Below, piece by piece: positions 26,928 to 38,638 of a DNA stretch of 64,000 bases. The stretch's first letter is position 1, and every line of letters begins with the position of its first letter. The position numbers and the translations under genes were made by a program. The DNA lies in the NCBI GenBank assembly GCA_938039675.1, contig CALHUI010000003.1, forward strand, positions 248,001 through 312,000, written 5' to 3'. Below the pieces are notes generated by a model, which was not told the origin of the DNA, did no database searches, and was given only the letters and a program-made list of their open reading frames with translations. The DNA comes from an uncultured Cytophagales bacterium. Lineage in GTDB: Bacteria > Bacteroidota > Bacteroidia > Cytophagales > Thermoflexibacteraceae.

Positions 26928-27489
26928 ATGAACCTGCATCAATCCCCTGAACTAAGCCAACTCATTGCCCGGTGTCGCCAATATGACAGGGGAGCACAAT
27001 ACTTGCTTTACAAGGCTGCATATTCTTACTTATGCAAAAAGTATCGGTTTGCGATATGCTGCCAACGAAGCAGATGCTGATGAAATTGTAAATGATGCTT
27101 TTCTGAAAGTTTTTACGCAATTAGACAAATACAAGGATAACTTGTCGTTTGCAGGATGGCTGCGAAGAATTATCATTAATACCGCCATAGACCGCTACCG
27201 AAAACAACTGCGCGAACAGCCGACCGCCGAGTTGGCTCATGCACAGCAGGAAATTACCGAAGTGAGCGGCTTAGAGCAATTACACGCCGAAGAATTGTTA
27301 CAATTGGTACAACAACTGCCGCCTGCTTACCGCATGGTGTTTGTGTTGTATGCCATTGAAGGATATAATCATGCCGAAATTGGAGAAAAATTGGGCATTA
27401 GCGAAGGAACATCTAAATCTAACTTGGCAAAAGCCCGTCAAAAATTGCAAAAGCGCATCTTGGAAATTCAACAAACCTTAGCCGAATGA
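26928..27489 (+). pseudogene. ECF sigma factor gene with an apparent frameshift
   Basis: The ATG at 26928 opens MNLHQSPELSQLIARCRQYD..., a normal region-2 start, and runs YLLYKAAYSYLCKK until the frame fails. The rest (SIGLRYAANEADADEIVNDAFLKVF, the linker, and region 4 LPPAYRMVFVLYAIEGYNHAEIGEKLGISEGTSKSNL) is in the next frame. Removing one A from the AAAAA run at 27036-27040 joins both into a normal 186-residue sigma factor (CKSIGLRY). It is either a real inactivating or slippage-dependent frameshift, or a homopolymer error. An internal start at 26965 would lose region 2.1. Its stop overlaps the next gene's ATG. Confidence 0.85.
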
Positions 27490-28820
27490 AGCCTGAAGAA
27501 TTTGACAAAATTTTTAAACAAAAGCTGGAAAGCATAGAACCCGCTTTTCGGGAGGAGGCATGGTTGAGTTTGGCTCAAAGGCTGCCCCAAGCACCTGCCG
27601 CAAATATGCCTGCGCCAAATCAAAATCTGCTGTGGTGGTGGGGAGGTGCTGTTGTTATCGTGCTTTTACTTTCGCACATGGCAGGCTGGATGTATTGGAA
27701 CAATCGGCTGAATGCATTAGAGCAATGCCTCGCTACGCACGCACGCGATACGGTGCACATCTTCCGACGCGATACGGTTTGGATATCACCCTCTAAACAG
27801 CGCGCCAATGCGGTGCGCAAGCCCGAACTTACCTATTCATACCCACCAACCGAAGGAACGGATGACGCACTGGCGCGGCAAAAAACGTCTCTTACCGAGC
27901 GCAACAGTCGCCTTCAACCGAATTTTGAACCAACGGCAAAGCCTTTTGCCCGCAACAGCCGAACGCTATCTAATCAATCGCCTGTAAATCAAGTAATTGC
28001 AAATCAGCCACTTGCCAATTATTCATATTCGTTGCTTGGTCGGGAAAGCAATACCCGTTCGGATAAACAAAGCGATAATTTAGCTGCCTTGCCATCCCTT
28101 GTGTCGGTTGCAGTGCTGCCGCTTGCCGATATGCCTGCTTTTTCGGCTGTTGATTCTAATCTTCATATGACCTACGCCTCGGCATGGCTTCCCCAAAAGC
28201 GCAAAAAACTGACTTTTTCCGACATTAAACCGCAATGGGCAGCGGAAGCCGGCTTCGGGTTAGGCTTTGCTTCGGGTGCGGGTGCAGATTTTGACGTAAC
28301 TTTGCATATGCCTACGCTCGGCATACAAGCCGTTTGGAATCGTTGGGCAGTGTATGCACGTGCCCAACATGCCGTCTCGGAATACGATATGCAAAACCCG
28401 TCAGCTGCGCGATTGGAAAACTTGCCCGGCTATGTTCCCTCGCCCGATTTGCCCGACGAAGTGGAGGTTTACACGCGCCAATTCTTTTTTCCGCTCGGCG
28501 TGCGCTATGGCGGCTATCTGCTGCCGCGCTTGCAATGGTATGCCGAAGGCGGCATTGTGCCGCGCTTGCAATACGCGCAAACCTTTGAGTATGCGTTCAA
28601 AAAAAATAAAGACAAAAATGCGGAGTACAATATCGGTTTGAACAAACGCGACCTCGGTTTTTGGAGCATCGGTGCGGGCGTGTCGTGGCACTTCACCCGA
28701 CGCACTGCGCTTAACCTGCAAGCCGAACATTGGCAAAGCATCAATCCTTCGGGGTTAGAGCGCCAGCCTATGAACCTACGCGCCTTGCAGATAGGTTTAC
28801 AAATCGGCTTGGGAAAATAG
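27486..28820 (+). CDS. Anti-sigma-like membrane protein with C-terminal beta-barrel-like domain
   Basis: 444 residues. A short N-terminal cytoplasmic helix (MKPEEFDKIFKQKLESIEPAFREEAWLSL) is typical of proteins coupled to ECF sigma genes. A membrane span lies at about 48-70, then a Ser/Asn/Pro-rich linker (to about 245). The C-terminal 200 residues look like outer-membrane barrel strands (PQWAAEAGFGLGFASGAG, FFFPLGVRYGGYLLPRLQWYAEGG, FWSIGAGVSWHFTRRTALNLQAEH). Its ATG overlaps the sigma stop, so the two are translationally coupled. The role as regulator of that sigma factor is inferred from position and N-terminus. Confidence 0.75.
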   Translation: MKPEEFDKIFKQKLESIEPAFREEAWLSLAQRLPQAPAANMPAPNQNLLWWWGGAVVIVLLLSHMAGWMYWNNRLNALEQCLATHARDTVHIFRRDTVWISPSKQRANAVRKPELTYSYPPTEGTDDALARQKTSLTERNSRLQPNFEPTAKPFARNSRTLSNQSPVNQVIANQPLANYSYSLLGRESNTRSDKQSDNLAALPSLVSVAVLPLADMPAFSAVDSNLHMTYASAWLPQKRKKLTFSDIKPQWAAEAGFGLGFASGAGADFDVTLHMPTLGIQAVWNRWAVYARAQHAVSEYDMQNPSAARLENLPGYVPSPDLPDEVEVYTRQFFFPLGVRYGGYLLPRLQWYAEGGIVPRLQYAQTFEYAFKKNKDKNAEYNIGLNKRDLGFWSIGAGVSWHFTRRTALNLQAEHWQSINPSGLERQPMNLRALQIGLQIGLGK

Positions 28821-28831
28821 CGGTAAAAAAT

Positions 28832-28867
28832 CCGACCAACTGCTTAATCGTTTTCCGGTTGGTCGGC
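28832..28867 (+). terminator. Rho-independent terminator of the sigma/anti-sigma operon
   Basis: CCGACCAAC pairs with GTTGGTCGG; the loop is 18 bases and CTTTTT follows. It starts 12 bases after the anti-sigma-like stop. Confidence 0.7.
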
Positions 28868-28953
28868 TTTTTCAGTACAAATTTTCTATATTGGTTGCCT
28901 GATGCCATGCCCGCAGTTGTTGGCATTTTTGAACACAAACTCATAAACTGCCG

Positions 28954-30684
28954 ATGAAAACAAATATACTGCTGATTGTTGCATTGCTGACAATCGGATT
29001 GACAAATTGCACCCCAAAAAAACAAGAAACTGCTGTACAGGTGCAGCCTTGGTGGAAAGAAGCCGTGATTTACCAAATTTATCCACGAAGTTTCAAAGAT
29101 TCCGACGGCGACGGCGTAGGAGACCTGAAAGGCATCATCAGCGAGTTGGACTACATCAAAAGTCTGGGTGTAGATGCCGTGTGGCTTAATCCGATTTATA
29201 CATCGCCCAATGCGGACAATGGCTACGACGTGAGCGACTATCGCGGCATACAGCCCGAGTTCGGCACCATGGCAGATTTTGACCAATTACTTGCCGAAAT
29301 GCACAAACGCGGCATCCGTTTGATTATGGATATGGTCGTGAACCACAGCAGCGACGAGCACGAGTGGTTCAAGCAGTCGCGCAGTTCGCGTACCAACCCT
29401 TACCGCAACTACTATCACTGGTGGCCTGCCGAAAAAGGCACGCCGCCCTACCGTTACAGCCTTTTTGACGAAAAAGGCGACGCATGGCAGTACGATTCGC
29501 TGACCAATGCCTACTACCTGCACTATTTCGCCGACAAACAGCCCGATTTGAATTGGGAAAACCCCAAAGTACGACAGGAAGTGTACGACATCATGAAGTT
29601 TTGGGCAGAAAAAGGCGTGGACGGCTTCCGATTGGATGCTTTCCAGTTTGTCGCCAAAGACACCGCTTTCCCAAAATTTCCCGACGGATTTGAGAAAAAT
29701 TTTATGAAGTACTACGCCATGCAGGGCAATTTGCACGAGTATTTGAAGGAAATGAACCGCGAGGTATTGAGCAAATACAACCTAATGAGCGTAGCCGAAG
29801 GCGCAGGCAACAGCTTTGAAGATGCGCACAATTTAGTGGACGAAGACCGCCAAGAACTCAATATGGCCTATGCCTTCGACGGTGTGGACATTCCCAAGCG
29901 TACGGGCTACGATTTACTGCACCTGAAAGATGTTTTTTCCCGTTGGGACAGTGCCTTTGCTCAAAAAGGATGGATTTCAATTTTCCTTGCCAACCACGAC
30001 CAAGCGCGGATGGTCAATCGCTATGCCACCGATGCGCCGCAGTTCCGCGAAGCTGCTGCTAAAATGCTGAATACTTTCATCTTAAGTATGCGCGGTACGC
30101 CTTACTGCTACTATGGCGATGAGTTGGGCATGACCAATATCGGCTTTGAAAAAATTGAACAATACCAAGATATTGCTTCCATCAACGGCTATAAAAAAGT
30201 ACTCAACGAAGGCGGCGATGTAGCAGCCTACATGGCAGACCTGAAGTTTGGCTCACGGGATAACGGCAGAACACCCATGCAGTGGAACAGCAGCCCGCAG
30301 GCTGGTTTTACCACCGGTACGCCATGGTTATACGTAAATCCTAACTATTTGGAAATCAACGTAGCCAAGCAAGACAAAGACCCCGATTCGGTGCTGAACC
30401 ATTTCCGCCAAATGACGCGCTTGCGCAAAGAAAATCCTGCATTGATATACGGTGCTTATCAACTCTTGCAGCGCGAACATCCGCAGGTATATGCCTATAC
30501 GCGCACACATGAAGGCAGCCGTTTGTTGGTGTTGCACAATTTCAGCGACCGCGAAGCAAGCATCAGCCTGCCCGAAGCCATGAGTGCCAAACAAATACTC
30601 ATTAACAACTACTCAACCAACTTCCCGGAAGGACAAGAAGTGCGCTTAAAACCTTATCAATCAGTTATTTATAAGATGAAATAA
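28954..30684 (+). CDS. GH13 alpha-glucosidase/alpha-amylase family lipoprotein
   Basis: 576 residues with a lipoprotein signal (GLTNC, Cys19), so it is anchored in an envelope membrane. GH13 hallmarks: WWKEAVIYQIYPRSFKDSDGDG, DMVVNHSS, nucleophile D228 (GFRLDAF), acid/base E282 (SVAEGAG) and NHD (347-349). An insertion-type B domain and a C-terminal beta domain are present. The sequence is of the oligo-1,6-glucosidase/alpha-glucosidase/trehalulose-type subgroup; the exact linkage is not decidable. No SusC/SusD pair is adjacent. Confidence 0.9.
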   Translation: MKTNILLIVALLTIGLTNCTPKKQETAVQVQPWWKEAVIYQIYPRSFKDSDGDGVGDLKGIISELDYIKSLGVDAVWLNPIYTSPNADNGYDVSDYRGIQPEFGTMADFDQLLAEMHKRGIRLIMDMVVNHSSDEHEWFKQSRSSRTNPYRNYYHWWPAEKGTPPYRYSLFDEKGDAWQYDSLTNAYYLHYFADKQPDLNWENPKVRQEVYDIMKFWAEKGVDGFRLDAFQFVAKDTAFPKFPDGFEKNFMKYYAMQGNLHEYLKEMNREVLSKYNLMSVAEGAGNSFEDAHNLVDEDRQELNMAYAFDGVDIPKRTGYDLLHLKDVFSRWDSAFAQKGWISIFLANHDQARMVNRYATDAPQFREAAAKMLNTFILSMRGTPYCYYGDELGMTNIGFEKIEQYQDIASINGYKKVLNEGGDVAAYMADLKFGSRDNGRTPMQWNSSPQAGFTTGTPWLYVNPNYLEINVAKQDKDPDSVLNHFRQMTRLRKENPALIYGAYQLLQREHPQVYAYTRTHEGSRLLVLHNFSDREASISLPEAMSAKQILINNYSTNFPEGQEVRLKPYQSVIYKMK

Positions 30685-30798
30685 CACATCGCGATTCCCT
30701 GTACAACCAAGCGGGATTTTAGCAAATAATTGACGGGATTCACAACATTGGGAATCGCAGGCATTTTTGCGGCACACTGCGCAATGCCGAATTTAAAA

Positions 30799-30827
30799 AA
30801 CCCCGACAAGTATCGCCTGTCGGGGTT
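30799..30827. terminator. Bidirectional hairpin terminator, GH13 gene / katG
   Basis: AACCCCGACA pairs with TGTCGGGGTT around a 9-base loop, with A/T runs on both sides, between convergent genes. Confidence 0.75.
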
Positions 30828-30868
30828 CAATTTTTATGTGGTTTTACTGCTTACCAATCAGTTACCGA

Positions 30869-33157
<2,289 letters not shown>

Positions 33158-33170
33158 TTACTCAATTACG

Positions 33171-33191
33171 GTTATAATTAGTTGTGATAAC
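33171..33191. promoter_or_regulatory. Possible operator upstream of katG
   Basis: GTTAT-N11-ATAAC with an AT-rich centre, 62 bases before the katG ATG. It is distantly reminiscent of Fur-family (PerR) boxes, but arms of only five bases make this weak. Confidence 0.25.
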
Positions 33192-33315
33192 AACCAATTT
33201 TTGCATTACTCTAACTATTGTTATTGCCCTCCGTAGTAAACCAATAAATTCGCATCAAAATAAGTATAAATTTTCAAACCATTTGTAAGCAACAACCACC
33301 ATACTGACTTTTCTA

Positions 33316-35511
33316 ATGAACAACATCACTAAATACCCGATACAGCAATTGGGCTATGGGTTTATTCCTGCGGAATATTTACCGGAGGGCAAAGACGAAT
33401 ATTATCTGCGCTTTGAACAAAACCCTAATGGCAACTATCGCCATTTGACTGCCTACGAAATTGAAGCATTGGTGCGCAACAACAACACTAGCGACGATTG
33501 GAATCAGATTTGGGTTAGTGATGCCTTTGATGCGCGCTTAGTTAAAAATTGTCAATTTTTTGGGTTGATTCGCATCGGTAAATTGGAGCCTTATTATCTG
33601 GAATACCACAACTTGCGAATGCGGGTCGGTTTGTACAACAGCACCATTATTAGCTGCGATATTGGCGACAATGTCGTAATTGACAATGTTAATTACTTAT
33701 CGCACTATTTGATTGGCAACGAGGCTATTATAGCCAATGTAAACGAAATGGCAACCACTAACTACGCCAAATTCGGCAACGGTATTGTCAAAGAAGGCGA
33801 AGAAGAGGGCGTGCGCATCTGGTTAGAACTGTGCAACGAAAATGGCGGGCGGAAAGTGTTGCCTTTCAGTAACATGCTCCCGGGCGATGCTTGGATGTGG
33901 ACGCGCAACCGCCACGATGAAGAACTGATGGAAAGCTTTCGGCAAATGACCATACGCGAATTTTCCCCCAAGCGGGGATTCTATGGCAGAGTTGGTAACC
34001 GGTGTATTATTAAAAATACAAAAATCATCAAGGATGTCAATATGGGCTCTGATGTGTATATTAAAGGTGCAAACAAGCTGAAAAATCTGACCATCCACTC
34101 ATCTGCCGAAGCCCATACGCAAATTGGTGAGGGTTGTGAACTTGTCAATGGGATTATAAGCGAAGGCTGCCGCATTTTTTACGGTGTAAAAGCCGTTCGC
34201 TTTGTAATGGCCTCTCATTCGCAACTCAAATACGGCGCACGCTTAATTAACTCTTATTTGGGAAACAATGCTGTGATTTCGTGCTGCGAAGTGCTGAATT
34301 CACTCATATTCCCTGCACACGAGCAACACCACAATAACTCCTTTCTCTGCGCTGCACTGTTGCAGGGGCAGACCAATATGGCAGCGGGTGCTACCATTGG
34401 CAGCAATCACAACAGTCGCGGGGCAGACGGTGAAATGATAGCAGGGCGGGGCTTTTGGCCGGGGCTATGCGTAAGCATTAAGCACAACTCGATTTTTGCC
34501 TCTTTTACCATTCTGGCAAAAAGCGACTTCCATTACGAACTGAACATTCCGCTGCCCTTTTCGTTGGTCAGTAACGATTTGGATAAAAACCGACTGCTGG
34601 TAATGCCCGGCTACTGGTTTTTCCATAACCTCTATGCGCTGGCACGTAATGCATGGAAATACAGCGACCGCGACAAGCGTACCAAAAAAGTACAATTACT
34701 GGAATACAACTATCTCGCCCCCGATACAATTAATGAAATGATTCACGGGCTGGATATTCTGGCAGAAGCCGTTGCCAAAGCCCGCCTGCGCGAACAAAAC
34801 AACCATTGGGGCGAATATACTCATCAAGACCTTTTATCGCTCGGTCATAAACTATTGCAAGAAGCTCCCGATGAAGTACAAAAAATGACCGTATTGGCCG
34901 AAGGTCTTGAAAACAGCAAGCGCCCCGTTGTCATTCTCAAAACAGCCAAAGCCTATGCGCTCTACCGCGAACTTATTGCATTTCACCTGGCGCGGCAGAT
35001 AATTGTTTTTGCAGACATGAAAGGCATAGATTCGCTGACCGAACTGCTTGCCCAACTGCCGCAGGGCTGCGCTTTCACCGAATGGGATAATGTAGGCGGG
35101 CAACTTATCCGCCGCAATGCCTTGCAACAACTACTAACCGACATTAAGCATAAGAAAATAACCCGTTGGGAAGAAGTGCACCGATTCTATCGCGAACAGG
35201 CGGCAACCTACCCGATGGATAAACTCAAACATGCAATGGCGGCTTATGCGCATGTTTTCGGGCAGCCGATAGACAGTAAAGCATCCTTAGAACAACTATT
35301 AGAGCAGAGCCTTTTCACCGACGAAAAAATCACCAAAGGTATTATGGAAAGTCGTCGGAAGGATTATACTAACCCCTATCGCAAGGCCGTTTATGCCAAT
35401 GAGAAAGAAATGGACACGGTTTTGGGCAGTTTTGTCGAAAACAGTTTTATCCGTTGGGCAGAGGCGACACATCAGCAATACCGTCAACAGGTAAAGCAAT
35501 TACTTTCGTAA
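33316..35511 (+). CDS. DUF4954-type protein with left-handed beta-helix
   Basis: 731 residues. The middle (about 85-400) shows hexapeptide-like turns (IISCDIGDNVVIDNV, GNRCIIKNTKIIKDVNMGSDVYIKGANKL, LINSYLGNNAVISCCEVLNS) as in left-handed beta-helix acyl- or nucleotidyl-transferases, followed by a helical C-terminal half. I recognise this as the large DUF4954-like family of Bacteroidota and relatives. Substrate and reaction are unknown; sugar-nucleotide relatives suggest carbohydrate metabolism. It may share a transcript with the VOC gene 29 bases downstream. Confidence 0.82.
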   Translation: MNNITKYPIQQLGYGFIPAEYLPEGKDEYYLRFEQNPNGNYRHLTAYEIEALVRNNNTSDDWNQIWVSDAFDARLVKNCQFFGLIRIGKLEPYYLEYHNLRMRVGLYNSTIISCDIGDNVVIDNVNYLSHYLIGNEAIIANVNEMATTNYAKFGNGIVKEGEEEGVRIWLELCNENGGRKVLPFSNMLPGDAWMWTRNRHDEELMESFRQMTIREFSPKRGFYGRVGNRCIIKNTKIIKDVNMGSDVYIKGANKLKNLTIHSSAEAHTQIGEGCELVNGIISEGCRIFYGVKAVRFVMASHSQLKYGARLINSYLGNNAVISCCEVLNSLIFPAHEQHHNNSFLCAALLQGQTNMAAGATIGSNHNSRGADGEMIAGRGFWPGLCVSIKHNSIFASFTILAKSDFHYELNIPLPFSLVSNDLDKNRLLVMPGYWFFHNLYALARNAWKYSDRDKRTKKVQLLEYNYLAPDTINEMIHGLDILAEAVAKARLREQNNHWGEYTHQDLLSLGHKLLQEAPDEVQKMTVLAEGLENSKRPVVILKTAKAYALYRELIAFHLARQIIVFADMKGIDSLTELLAQLPQGCAFTEWDNVGGQLIRRNALQQLLTDIKHKKITRWEEVHRFYREQAATYPMDKLKHAMAAYAHVFGQPIDSKASLEQLLEQSLFTDEKITKGIMESRRKDYTNPYRKAVYANEKEMDTVLGSFVENSFIRWAEATHQQYRQQVKQLLS

Positions 35512-35540
35512 AATTGTGTACAATCATCTAAGATGCTCTT

Positions 35541-35888
35541 ATGCTTATAGCTATTCATCCCAAACTGCCTATGCGCAATAAAAACGAAACAAAGACTTTC
35601 TATTTCACCTTAGGATTCCGGCAACAAGGAGGAGACTATGAAGGATATCTAATGATGGCAATGGACAATGTTGAAATTCACTTTTTTGAATTTAAAGCAC
35701 TCAATCCTGCCGAAAACTACGGACAGGGTTATATCCGAGTAAGTGATATTGAGCAATTCTATCAGTCGCTGCCGGAAAGAAAAATCCTTATTCACCCAAA
35801 CGGCGGCCATCTGGAAACGAAGTCTTGGAGGCAGCAGGAGTTTTCACTGCTCGACCCTGACAATAATTTGCTAACCTTTGGACAATAG
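35541..35888 (+). CDS. VOC-superfamily protein (glyoxalase/bleomycin-resistance-like)
   Basis: 115 residues with two beta-alpha-beta-beta-beta units: KTFYFTLGFRQQGGDYEGYLMMAMDNVEIHFFEF and GYIRVSDIEQFYQSLP...WRQQEFSLLDPDNNLLTFGQ. This is the small single-domain form that resembles drug-binding bleomycin-resistance proteins; metal ligands E/H are partly present (HFFEF, DPDNN). Function is not decidable. Terminator follows 23 bases after the stop. Confidence 0.85.
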   Translation: MLIAIHPKLPMRNKNETKTFYFTLGFRQQGGDYEGYLMMAMDNVEIHFFEFKALNPAENYGQGYIRVSDIEQFYQSLPERKILIHPNGGHLETKSWRQQEFSLLDPDNNLLTFGQ

Positions 35889-35911
35889 TCGATGTATCTG
35901 CATAGACAAAC

Positions 35912-35948
35912 AAAATCCCGACAAGTTCTCAAAACCTGTCGGGATTTT
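35912..35948. terminator. Bidirectional hairpin terminator
   Basis: AAAATCCCGACA pairs with TGTCGGGATTTT; the loop contains AGTTCTCAAAACC. It lies between the convergent VOC and bacilliredoxin genes, and has the same core as at 30799 and 50460. Confidence 0.78.
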
Positions 35949-35985
35949 AACAGTTGCTATCCCTTGTAATTAAGGAACCTGCTTA

Positions 35986-36405
35986 TTACGCCTCGCAGAA
36001 CTCATGGAAGGCATCTACCAAGTGCTCGGCAATCATTTGCGCCGAACGGCCTTCAATGTGGTGGCGCTCGATGAAATGCATCAAATCACCATTCTTAAAA
36101 ATAGCAATAGAAGGCGAAGAAGGCGGATAAGGCAGCATGTATTCGCGTGCTTTGGCAACTGCTTCCTTGTCTACGCCCGCAAAAACCGTAACCAAGTGGT
36201 CGGGCTTTACGGGTGCGTGTTGAAGCGCCAATTTTACCCCCGGACGCGCTGCGCCTGCTGCACAACCGCATACGGAATTAACGACAACCATTGTAACGCC
36301 TTGGCGCTTCATGGCTGCTTCTACCTTTTCGGGTGTATCCAAATCTTCAAAACCGACCGAAATAAGGTCGTGCTTCATGGGGTCTGTAAGTTCTTTCGGG
36401 TACAT
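35986..36405 (-). CDS. Bacilliredoxin, BrxA/BrxB family
   Basis: 139 residues starting MYPKELTDPM. The CGC motif (C46-G47-C48) in VNSVCGCAAGAARPG is the redox site; the second half reads DHLVTVFAGVDKEAV, PYPPSSPSIAIFKNGDLMHFIERHHIEG. In Bacillus these enzymes remove bacillithiol from proteins; in Bacteroidota the partner thiol is less clear. The frame begins two codons earlier at TTG 36411, but ATG 36405 gives the family's standard start. Confidence 0.92.
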   Translation of the reverse strand: MYPKELTDPMKHDLISVGFEDLDTPEKVEAAMKRQGVTMVVVNSVCGCAAGAARPGVKLALQHAPVKPDHLVTVFAGVDKEAVAKAREYMLPYPPSSPSIAIFKNGDLMHFIERHHIEGRSAQMIAEHLVDAFHEFCEA

Positions 36406-36444
36406 ACTCAAAAGCTGATTATTGGGTGAATAAAAAACGAAAAA

Positions 36445-36825
36445 TTATAGGAAGCCCAGCTCCAGTTTAGCAACTTCCGACATCATTTCCTGTGTGTAAG
36501 GCGGGTTAAAGGTCAGTTCTACCGTAACCTGATTAACGCCGGGAATAGCACTGACTTTTTCTTTGACTTCGCCCGGAATCTGCTCTGCCGAAGGGCAAGC
36601 AGGCGATGTAAGCGTCATCAATATGAAAACATTATTAACCGGATAGACGGTAATTTCGTAGATAAGCCCCAATTCGTAAATATCAACCGGAATTTCGGGG
36701 TCATAAACCGTTTTGAGCACTTCTATGACCTTGTCCCGAAGGTTTTCTATCGGCACTACATTCGTAGCTTCTGCCAAAGTGGATGGGGTGTTTTCTGCCG
36801 TCTGTGAGTTGTCAATCAGTTCCAT
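36445..36825 (-). CDS. MIP18/SufT-family Fe-S assembly protein
   Basis: 126 residues from ATG 36825. The MIP18 (DUF59/PaaD-like) core is VIEVLKTVYDPEIPVDIYELGLIYEI, then MTLTSPACPSAEQIPGEV with the conserved Cys, and VELTFNPPYTQEMMSE. Relatives mature Fe-S proteins; position directly downstream of sufE (8-base gap) supports that. A TTG start at 36837 would overlap sufE by four bases and is possible. Confidence 0.9.
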   Translation of the reverse strand: MELIDNSQTAENTPSTLAEATNVVPIENLRDKVIEVLKTVYDPEIPVDIYELGLIYEITVYPVNNVFILMTLTSPACPSAEQIPGEVKEKVSAIPGVNQVTVELTFNPPYTQEMMSEVAKLELGFL

Positions 36826-36833
36826 AAGCCGAT

Positions 36834-37262
36834 TCAATTAGGAGTATCCGTAGATGTATAAGCCAATGCGTAGAGTTTGAGCTGTTTTATCATAGCCGCC
36901 AAACCGTTAGAGCGGTTCATGGAAAGCATCTGTTTCAGACCGATGCGGTCGATAAAATACAAATCTGCGGCAGCAATTTCGCGGGTAGATTGCCCCGAAA
37001 GCACCCGCAGCAACAGGCTAACAATGCCTTTGACAAGCGTAGAATCGCTGTCGCCATAAAACACAAGATTATTGTTTTGTATTTCGGGCTTTATCCATAC
37101 CTTCGACTGGCATCCTTTGATAAGGAAATCGTCCGTTCGGTAGGCATCGGGATAGGGTGCTAATTTTTTGCCCAATTCTATGATATAGCCATAGCAGTCT
37201 TCTTTGTTGTCAAACAAAGAAAACTCATCTATAATTTCGTCCTGAATTTCCTGAATGGTCAT
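36834..37262 (-). CDS. sufE: SufE cysteine desulfuration protein
   Basis: 142 residues. The sulfur-acceptor Cys51 lies in IKGCQSKVWI, and the family segments FSLFDNKEDCYGYIIELGKKL and GIVSLLLRVLSGQSTREI are present. SufE takes persulfide sulfur from SufS and hands it on for Fe-S cluster assembly. It follows sufS by 12 bases. Confidence 0.95.
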   Translation of the reverse strand: MTIQEIQDEIIDEFSLFDNKEDCYGYIIELGKKLAPYPDAYRTDDFLIKGCQSKVWIKPEIQNNNLVFYGDSDSTLVKGIVSLLLRVLSGQSTREIAAADLYFIDRIGLKQMLSMNRSNGLAAMIKQLKLYALAYTSTDTPN

Positions 37263-37274
37263 AATCCGATAAAG

Positions 37275-38492
37275 CTATCGCAGGGTTTCGGCAGCCCGAC
37301 GTAATTCTTTGGCAAAAATATCTATTTCCGCTTCGGTGTTGTAAACAGCAAAAGAGGCGCGAACAGTTCCGTCTATTCCCAAGCGTTCCATGAGCGGCAT
37401 GGCGCAATGACTGCCTGTACGCACGGCAATACCTTTGGCATCCAGCATCATGCCCAAATCCAACGGATGAACGCCGTCTATAAGGAACGAAAGCACACTT
37501 GCTTTTTGGCGTGCCGTACCAATCAGGCGGATGCCCGAGATGGTAGCAACTGCATCGGTGGCGTAGGTGAGCAAGTCTTTTTCGTGTTTGGCAATTGCCT
37601 CTTGCCCAATGCTTTGCATGTAATCTATGGCTGCTTTCATGGCTACCGCATCGCCGATGTTGGGCGTACCCGCTTCAAACTTGTAGGGAATTTCGTTGTA
37701 GGTTGTCCCCTTGAAACTCACTTCTTTAATCATTTCACCACCGCCCATGTAAGGAGGCATGGCTTCCAGCAACTTGCGTTTGCCGTAGAGGATGCCCATG
37801 CCTGTGGGGCCATACATCTTATGCGCCGAAAAGGCGTAGAAATCAACGTCAAGCGCCTGAACGTCAATATGATAGTGCGGGGCTGCCTGTGCGCCGTCTA
37901 TTAGCACTTTTGCGCCTTGTTCGTGCGCCAATCGGATGATTTCCACCACTGGATTAACCGTCCCCAAAGCATTGGAAACGTGCATCACGGTAACCAATTT
38001 GGTGCGCGGCGAAAGCATTTTTCGGTATTCGTCCATCAAAAGTTCACCCGCATCGTTGATAGGGATAACCTTTAAAACAGCATTCTTTTCCTGACAAAGC
38101 ATTTGCCAAGGCACAATGTTGGAATGGTGTTCCATTGTGCTGACGATAATTTCGTCGCCTTCGCCAATGAAAGCGCGTCCATAGCTGGCAGCTACTAAGT
38201 TAATAGATTCGGTTGTGCCTCTGGTAAAAATAATTTGCTCTTTGGAAGGCGCATTAATCATTTTGGCGACAGCTTCGCGGGTATTTTCAAAGGCTTCCGT
38301 TGCTTTTTCTGCCAAAAAGTGAATACCTCGGTGAACATTGGCATTGATTGCCGCATAATAGTGCGTCAGCGCATCAATCACCTGACGCGGTTTTTGCGAT
38401 GTAGCGGCGTTGTCAAAATATATCAGCGGCTTTCCATTGACTTGTTGTTGAAGAATCGGAAAATCCTGCCGAATGGATGTGATGTCAAGCAT
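37275..38492 (-). CDS. sufS: Cysteine desulfurase SufS
   Basis: 405 residues of the class-V aminotransferase fold. PLP lysine K225 (FSAHKMYGPTG), active-site Cys363 (RTGSHCAMPLM) and the N-terminal QVNGKPLIYFDNAATSQKP are in place. It mobilises sulfur from L-cysteine for Fe-S clusters. First gene of the sufS-sufE-sufT-like operon; sufB, sufC and sufD are not in this window. Divergent from the BioF-like gene. Confidence 0.97.
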   Translation of the reverse strand: MLDITSIRQDFPILQQQVNGKPLIYFDNAATSQKPRQVIDALTHYYAAINANVHRGIHFLAEKATEAFENTREAVAKMINAPSKEQIIFTRGTTESINLVAASYGRAFIGEGDEIIVSTMEHHSNIVPWQMLCQEKNAVLKVIPINDAGELLMDEYRKMLSPRTKLVTVMHVSNALGTVNPVVEIIRLAHEQGAKVLIDGAQAAPHYHIDVQALDVDFYAFSAHKMYGPTGMGILYGKRKLLEAMPPYMGGGEMIKEVSFKGTTYNEIPYKFEAGTPNIGDAVAMKAAIDYMQSIGQEAIAKHEKDLLTYATDAVATISGIRLIGTARQKASVLSFLIDGVHPLDLGMMLDAKGIAVRTGSHCAMPLMERLGIDGTVRASFAVYNTEAEIDIFAKELRRAAETLR

Positions 38493-38638
38493 AGCAATTT
38501 CCTTGCGGAACGGAATGAATAGGCTGCAAAATTAGTGCTTATTTAAATCAATTCTAAATACAAACTCGTTTGTGGGCGAATTTGTTCAGCAAGAAATGAA
38601 TTATCGCCTGACTGCTGCATATTTTGCAATTTTGCAAC

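Noticed and set aside
33171-33191. Firm PerR or OxyR box before katG
   Set aside because: Arms are only five bases; kept as a low-confidence feature, not as a finding.
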